From Gadus chalcogrammus (lineage: Eukaryota > Chordata > Actinopteri > Gadiformes > Gadidae): a stretch of DNA of 64,000 bases. The stretch lies in NCBI RefSeq assembly GCF_026213295.1, contig NC_079412.1, positions 19,590,033 through 19,654,032 on the forward strand. Reading direction: 5' to 3'. The position numbers were made by a program, and so were the translations under genes. The notes beneath the pieces were generated by a model. The model worked only from the letters and a program-made list of their open reading frames with translations, made no database searches and had not been told where the DNA came from. Each line of letters opens with the position of its first letter. Within the stretch, counting starts at the first letter, position 1. Below, in pieces: positions 38,908 through 64,000 of this stretch.

Positions 38908-39250
38908 ATGTTTCTGAACTTAAAGAAAAGTCTGTAGCTGCAAGGCAATGAAGATATGGCAGCCAAAGTATAGCGTGTGTGGCCCATGTATTTAGAATAT
39001 ACCAAGCAGGATAAAACAAAAAAACGTATTTGGCCATGATTGAATAACAAGACTTGCACTGACACACAGAAGAAATATCTGCCAAAAACCATCAGATGGT
39101 TGAAGGTCATACAAACTGGACCACCATGTTCTTACAAATCCTGTTCCTAATATGTTCAGTTTGTAATACTTATGGCGTTGCTAGTGCTGCATCACCATCG
39201 TGTGCCAGCGATGAATACAGAGCGGGACAGCTCTGCTGCTTTGCTTGGCC
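38908..39250 (+). pseudogene. C0: leader and exon-1 relic of a fourth receptor copy
   Basis: Has the leader exon with the short uORF and exon 1 from 39126 (ccaccATG, MFLQILFLICSVCNTYGVAS, SPSCASDEYRAGQLCC). It breaks after CC, where CLACPG would follow, and runs straight into the intron-2 minisatellite; intron 1, exon 2 and everything downstream are missing. A secreted short product is possible on paper but not supported. Confidence 0.72.
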
Positions 39251-39295
39251 TGTACCTATACCAGAGCATGGCCTATACCAGAGCATGGCCTATAC

Positions 39296-39988
39296 CAGAG
39301 CAGTTGTGTTGTTCATGTTTATACCAGAGCAGTTGTGTTGTTCATGTTTATATCAGAAGTTGTGTTGTTCATGTTTATATCAGAAGTTGTGTTGTTCATG
39401 TTTATATCAGAAGTTGTGTTGTTGATGTTTATATCAGAGCAGTTGTGTTGTTCATGTTTATATCAGAAGTTGTGTTGTTGATGTTTATATCAGAGCAGTT
39501 GTGTTGTTCATGTTTATATCAGAAGTTGTGTTGTTCATGTTTATATCAGAAGTTGTGTTGTTCATGTTTATATCAGAGCAGTTGTGTTGTTCATGTTTAT
39601 ATCAGAAGTTGTGTTGTTCATGTTTATATCAGAAGTTGTGTTGTTCATGTTTATATCAGAGCAGTTGTGTTGTTCATGTTTATATCAGAAGTTGTGTTGT
39701 TCATGTTTATATCAGAAGTTGTGTTGTTCATGTTTATATCAGAGCAGTTGTGTTGTTCATGTTTATATCAGAAGTTGTGTTGTTCATGTTTATATCAGAG
39801 CAGTTGTGTTGTTCATGTTTATATCAGAAGTTGTGTTGTTCATGTTTATATCAGAAGTTGTGTTGTTCATGTTTATATCAGAAGTTGTGTTGTTCATGTT
39901 TATATCAGAAGTTGTGTTGTTCATGTTTATATCAGAGCAGTTGTGTTGTTCATGTTTATATCAGAAGTTGTGTTGTTCATGTTTACGT
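39296..39988. repeat. Expanded 27/29-bp minisatellite
   Basis: About 25 units with TTGTGTTGTTCATGTTTATA; units ending CAGAA are 27 bp, those with CAGAGCA are 29 bp. It reads open in all three forward frames (VVLFMFISE-type peptides). Confidence 0.95.
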
Positions 39989-40954
39989 GACACATTCAGT
40001 CATTCATTTCCGTTATTAGCCAGTGACGTCAGTGGGGGTGGCAAGTGGAATCAGGTGACAGCACTTGGACGTCACAAGCTGCAGCGAGACAGGAGTAACG
40101 GGACTATGGATAAATGAATGCATTCAAATCCGACCAATGAGAAGTGAGAAATATCCCTCATGGGTGTTACTGCTGAGGCCGAAGGATTGTGATTCGACCA
40201 CTCGACGGGTAGCCTACTTGAAATGTTTCGACGCTCTCAATTAAAGTAAGGTAAGATAAACGCTGTCTATATCAAAACTGATATCCTCGTCATTATATTC
40301 AGGTAATTTACATATTTTCTAAAAGTTCAGGTGGTTTATAAAACGTAACTGTATAAAAAGAGTGATAGTTTAAAGTGCCATTCTTACTTTCGCTTTCATT
40401 TAGTCCGCTAACGGAAAAACAACGAAGACCTTCACGGTTGTTGTTATAAAATATAATTTGTTTTCTTAACAAACATTCTGGCTCCTTGGAACTTCATAAG
40501 AGACTCTGAGTCACCGCTGATTAACCATCAATAGAGCCATAACTCCAGGTGCAGACCTCCTGTAGGCCCGTGGCCTGCTCATTGTGTCCAGGCCTACACC
40601 CAGTCCTCCAGGCTGGTGATCAGCCCCTAGGCCCTGAGATCTTCAGCAGCCAGATGACTGTTTGGGGTTTAGTTTGGGATGAGTAAGGTGGAGTGTTCCA
40701 CCAAAAAGGAATCCTATATTAAACAAAGGATCCAAAGACCAAATCAATCTAGTAAAGTATGTAGCCCCATGAACATAAAAGTCGTACATTATATTTGTGA
40801 CACACTTTCAACACTCAAACAAATGTATTTTCTTTATCACAGCTAAATTAAAAGCATTACATCGCGGTTAATGCATACCGACAAGGTTAAAAACTCTTTG
40901 TTTAACAGCTCTAATGTTTACCAACTTTATATTATTTTAGTTTAGAGAAAAGTG
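39989..40954 (+). other. Non-coding region with duplicated 5' flank
   Basis: 39989-40500 is unassigned. From about 40527 it repeats the C0 upstream flank (about 38430-38860), marking the tandem duplication that gave C0 and C. Confidence 0.6.
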
Positions 40955-41445
40955 TGTGGTAGAAATTAATGATTATATTCTATGGTAAACTATTATTATT
41001 ATTAGGCCTGTATATCTAATGGTAGAAAACATGTAAAACGCCTCTGGATTTTGACCCAGGGCTGGTCACGAGGCCTGGGAGTCTTGGGTCAGAGCAGGGG
41101 TTGGGGCGCAACCCCCCAGGAGCAGGAAGCTACTGACACAAGGCATGCTGACTCAACTTCCTGGGTCCTAGACTATCTCGTGACCATCTGTTTAGAAGAA
41201 TTTGTGTTTGATTATGTGTGGACACCTAAAAAACAAGAAACTGCTGAGTACTGTGCTGCTGTGTGTTTAAAAAGAGGCTGGAATCTGTTGACGAGGAGTG
41301 ACTCTGCAGACCCACCCGGCTGTTATCGTTGTTGTTGTACTTCACGATAAAGTCTTTTGTCAATACTTGCTCCGGACCCCTCTTTCTTTTAATCTCTCTC
41401 GCTTGAATTAGTCTAAGTGTTTTGTATCTCGATTAATCTACTACA
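40955..41445 (+). mobile_element. Solo LTR, retrovirus-like
   Basis: 491 bp starting TGTGGTAG and ending CTACTACA, flanked by AGTG on both sides (40951-40954, 41446-41449). The paralogous flank at about 38845 has the empty site. It contains a TTTAAAAAG promoter-like box and a GATAAAG poly(A)-like region followed by a pyrimidine-rich U5-like end. No internal viral genes are present. Confidence 0.7.
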
Positions 41446-41713
41446 AGTGTTAAAGATACAAGTTATTACAATTATTAACTCCTGAATATTTTTTTTATCT
41501 CTCTCCAGATTTTTCTGAACTTCAAGAAAAGTCTGTAGCTGCAAGTCAATGATGATACAGCAGCCAAAGTAAAGCCTGTGTGGCCAATTTATTTAGAATG
41601 TACAAGACAGGATAAAACAAAAAAACTTATTTGGCCATGAATGAAAAAGACTTGCACTGACACACAGAAGAAATATCTGCAAAAAATCAATTAGTCATAC
41701 AAACTGGACCACC

Positions 41714-60776
<19,063 letters not shown>

Positions 60777-60821
60777 GTAAGTGTTATTACTGTTTTGATA
60801 CAGAACACAATAATATGTGTG

Positions 60822-61060
60822 AAGGTTCAAGGAGTTCAATTGTCATTGCAGTACACAACGAAATACAGGTTGACACTCTCTAGCAGCAGTTAGAGTTTAA
60901 ATGTCTATGACACAAAACACAAAAAGACACAATAAGGCAATCGCACAAAAACCAAATTACAAAAGTGATTAAAAAAAATATATGTATAAAAGAATATATA
61001 CATAAGTGCATTAAGATTTCAGTGGAGGCTACAGCTGAAAAGTGCACAATACTAATAGTA

Positions 61061-61147
<87 letters not shown>

Positions 61148-62691
61148 CACCCTGTACATATTGTGCCCATCAAGTCCAGTCTGTTGTGTGTGTGGAGGGG
61201 CGGGGCGGGGGGGTTGTGGGGGTTGGAAGCTACTGCTCCTGGAGGAGAGTTGTCCTTAGTGCTTTGTTAGGGGGTTGAGGGGGTGATGGAGGCTACAGCT
61301 CTTGGGGAAAAGCTGTTCCTCAGTCTTGTGGTGCGGGCCTGCAGTGTGCGGTACCTCTTCCCTGATGGGAGGGGGACAAACAAGGTGTGTCCGGGGTGAG
61401 TTTTATCAGTGCTGATTGACCTTGCCTTCCTCTTCAGGCGGTCAGCACACACAGAGTCCAGGTCTGGGAGCTCAGCTCCTATGATCTTTATTGCTGACCT
61501 AACCACCCTGGCCAAGTCCCTCCTGCTCTCCGCTGTGCAGCCTGCATACCACACACTGCAGCCCTGGCAGAGGATGCTCTCAATTGTGCTCCTATCAAAG
61601 TGAATGAGCAGGTGTGAGGATAAACCAGCCTGTTTGAGCTTCAGTAGAAAGAAGAGCCTCTTCTGGGCCCTCTTTACAAGGTTGGAGATGTTAGTAGTCC
61701 ATGTTAGGTCCTTGGTGTTGTACGTCCCCAGGAATCTAACAGAGTCCACCCTCTCCACTTCTTCCCCGTTGATGGTAAGTGGGGTCTGCGTGGTCCTCTT
61801 GGACCTCCTAAAGTCCACGAGGATCTCATTTGTTGTGGTGGTGTTTAGGACCAGGTTGTTATCCACACACCACTCTGCCATGTGTTGGACCTCCTGCCTG
61901 TAATGGCCCTCACTGTGGTCACTAATGAGCCCCCCCACAGTGGAGTCATCAGCTAATTTGATTATGGTGTTGGTTGAATGGATGGGTACGCAGCCATGGT
62001 GAAGAGGGTGTAGAGGGCTGGGCTGAGTACACACCCCTGGGGCGCACCGGTGTTCAAGGTTATAGTTGAGGATGTCAGGTCCCCTACTCTGACATTCTGC
62101 GGTCTGTTTGAAACAAAGTCCAGGATCCATGAGCAGAGTGAGGTGGGGAGACCAAGATGGATGAGTTTGAGGACCAGTTTATGGGGGATTGTGGTGTTGA
62201 AGGCAGAGCTGAAGTCCACAAAGAGCACCCTTACATATGTGTTGGGGTACTCCAGGGGGGACAGGGCTGTGTGGAGTGTGATGGAGACAGCGTCCTCTGG
62301 GGATCTGTTTGCCTGGTGGGCAAACTGGTGGCTGTCCAGGTCCACAGGGATGCGGTCTCTGATGTACGCCAGTATCATCCGCTCAAAGCACCTCATGATT
62401 ACTGGGGTGAGGGCGACTGGGCGGTAGTCATTGAGGCAGGGAATGGCAGAATTTGTGGGGATAGGGACGATGGTAGTTGTCTTAAGGCAGGTGGGAACTG
62501 CAGCTTGTTGCAGAGAGAGGGTGAAGATGTCTGTAGAAGCTCCTGCCAACTGGTCGGCACATGACCTCAGTGTACGGCCCGACACCCCATCAGGGCCAGT
62601 AGCCTTGTTGGTGTCAATCCTTCTCAAGGTGGACCTCACTGGTGGTGCTGAAGAGTGAGTGTCTGCTCCTCCTCCTCGCTAACCAGTGTGG
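60822..62691 (-). mobile_element. L2/CR1-like LINE fragment, copy 3
   Basis: Best-preserved copy: a 225-codon ORF (62639-61962) with [15 protein letters not shown] and [10 protein letters not shown], and a 287-codon ORF (62130-61267) in another frame with KLADDSTVGGL and the thumb region. One frameshift separates motifs B and C. It ends abruptly inside the linker at the duplication breakpoint. Confidence 0.82.
61062..61146. repeat. (CA)n microsatellite in LINE copy 3
   Basis: About 42 CA repeats. Confidence 0.97.
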
Positions 62692-64000
62692 TGTCATGAA
62701 CTAGCTTGTAATCCATGACAAAAAAGGGGAGACCACACAGAAGTTCAACTGAAGTATATTTATTTGGAACCAATAACCTCTATAAAGAGATAACGATAAA
62801 CCATGTATCCATGATGTAAACCATCAGTATCATCAGTAGTGTCTGTAGTGTATGGGTGCATGTGAATAGTGTAGTGTAGTATATCAGACCCATCTAAAGA
62901 CAGCCCTGCTGTCTGGGTAGGATCAGAGAGTGAGATGGCCCAGAAGCCATAAGTGTGGAGGAGCCTGATTGGAATGGAGATCAGGGGCCCTATTTTAACG
63001 GTCTGACACGCAAGTGAGAAGCGCCAAAGGCAAGTAGCTTTGTGGGCGGTTCTATGGCGATGTCGCCATTTTACCAGCGGATAAATTACTCTTGTGCCCG
63101 GCGCAAATCAAAAAGGGTTGGTCTGAAGTAGCCTAATTACCCATAGGTGTGGTTTGGGCGTACCGTGCAACAAACCAATGAGGGTGCCAGCTCCCATCCC
63201 CTTTAAGAGCCATGAGCGCATTTGAATCTGACGAGTTGATATTTCAACAGCGCTTTTGCAGTCTCCAATGAGACAGATCTATGCCCACATGAATTTCAAA
63301 CTTCAAATGGCTCAGTTTATGGCAAAATAATATGGCCTAATTCTCACATGGAATAGCGTTTTCTTCCACAACTTCTGAAATACTGAGTCCTCAAATAAAT
63401 TTCGGCAAAGAAAACTTAACACACATATGATATGCGGCAACTGTGGTTCTATTTAATGATATACATACATAATAAACATACATACATAAATACATTAATA
63501 AACATCATTTCTTACCAATATTGTATGCACTGTCGTTATCGCCTTGTGTTCCTAATATGCATGTGTCCTCCCGTTAATATACATTGCCATGGACTGTATT
63601 ATGTGTTACGTGTTTAGTTTGCGTGTGTTCAAACCAATCGACGCACACGCAAGCGCCCGCATTCATTCATTATTTTTAACACTCACTCACTCACGCTTCT
63701 ACACGATGAAAATATGTGTTTGCTGTACGGTGTTTGCAGATGCATTGATTTAAAAGTACAACTTATTACCGCTGTATCAGCTGTTCTTTCCCAAATAATT
63801 TCCCAAGAATGTGTAGCTAGGTAGAATAGAGAAGCAAAGTGTATGCGCGAGGTGCACAAGCAACATTATGCATGCGTCCTTAAAATAGCATCTGAACAAC
63901 GCGCCACTGACTTTAAACCAGGTGTTCCCTGGTTTGTGGCGGAATTGTTTTCTGAAACTGCAAAATAGCACCAGGGAATGTTTGGGCCAGAACACACCGC
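62692..64000. other. Sequence beyond the receptor duplication
   Basis: Not homologous to any receptor unit. From about 62988 (CAGGGGCCCTATTTTAACGG) it resembles the end of a fish hAT-type MITE whose other end may lie past 64000. Short ORFs (up to 72 codons) show no recognisable domain. Confidence 0.5.

Noticed and set aside
39296..39988. CRISPR-like array of regular repeats
   Set aside because: Units are contiguous with no unique spacers, in a eukaryotic intron-derived minisatellite.
41051..41350. 99-codon ORF
   Set aside because: It lies within the solo LTR and shows no domain.

Overview
The window looks like a gene-sparse, repeat-rich immune-receptor cluster from a teleost fish. The evidence is intron-rich coding structure, fish-type hAT/MITE repeats, L2/CR1-like and R2/NeSL-like LINEs, long dinucleotide microsatellites, and TNF-receptor exons resembling TNFRSF14 (HVEM). 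The species cannot be told from the sequence. No bacterial operon, CRISPR array, tRNA or rRNA gene was seen.

Three tandem paralogues of a TNFRSF14-like receptor lie on the + strand. Gene A (about 1314-12199) is cut by the left edge; only its cytoplasmic-tail exons and 3' end are visible. Gene B (17454-32561) is complete: signal peptide, four cysteine-rich-domain exons (the last carries the transmembrane helix), a long run of micro-exons, a Ser/Thr/Pro exon, a 51-bp VNTR exon and a terminal exon. My model sums to 1758 nt, exactly 585 codons plus stop. An exon-1 relic (39126) sits before gene C (41714 to at least 60776), whose 3' end is not in the window. Genes A and B are related by a segmental duplication of about 20.5 kb that includes the intergenic DNA.

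The striking feature is the cytoplasmic tail. It is encoded by about 41 micro-exons in alternating pairs: 'A' exons of 23 or 26 nt (phase 1 to 0) and 'B' exons of 28, 31 or 37 nt (phase 0 to 1). Each pair adds 18-20 residues in frame, and no pair has a stop or frameshift. Many intronic units also carry a dead copy of the transmembrane exon, so the original amplified segment was probably [TM exon - A - B]. In gene C the pairs form a higher-order repeat of three pairs that co-amplified a hAT-like MITE, a palindromic minisatellite and an L2-like LINE fragment.

Mobile and repeat content: a full-length RLE-type LINE with an intact 1124-codon ORF next to a 5'-truncated sister copy (3841-8986); four orthologous hAT-like MITEs with 8-bp target duplications, three carrying a CTCF-like core motif; a nested second hAT; a PIF/Harbinger-like MITE; a solo LTR; an 819-bp fold-back element; and several minisatellites of 14, 27/29, 32, 41, 51 and 52 bp. 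Intergenic stretches 12200-17268 and 32562-38907 are homologous and contain minisatellites and a conserved pair of CTCF-like motifs, but no further gene that I can support.
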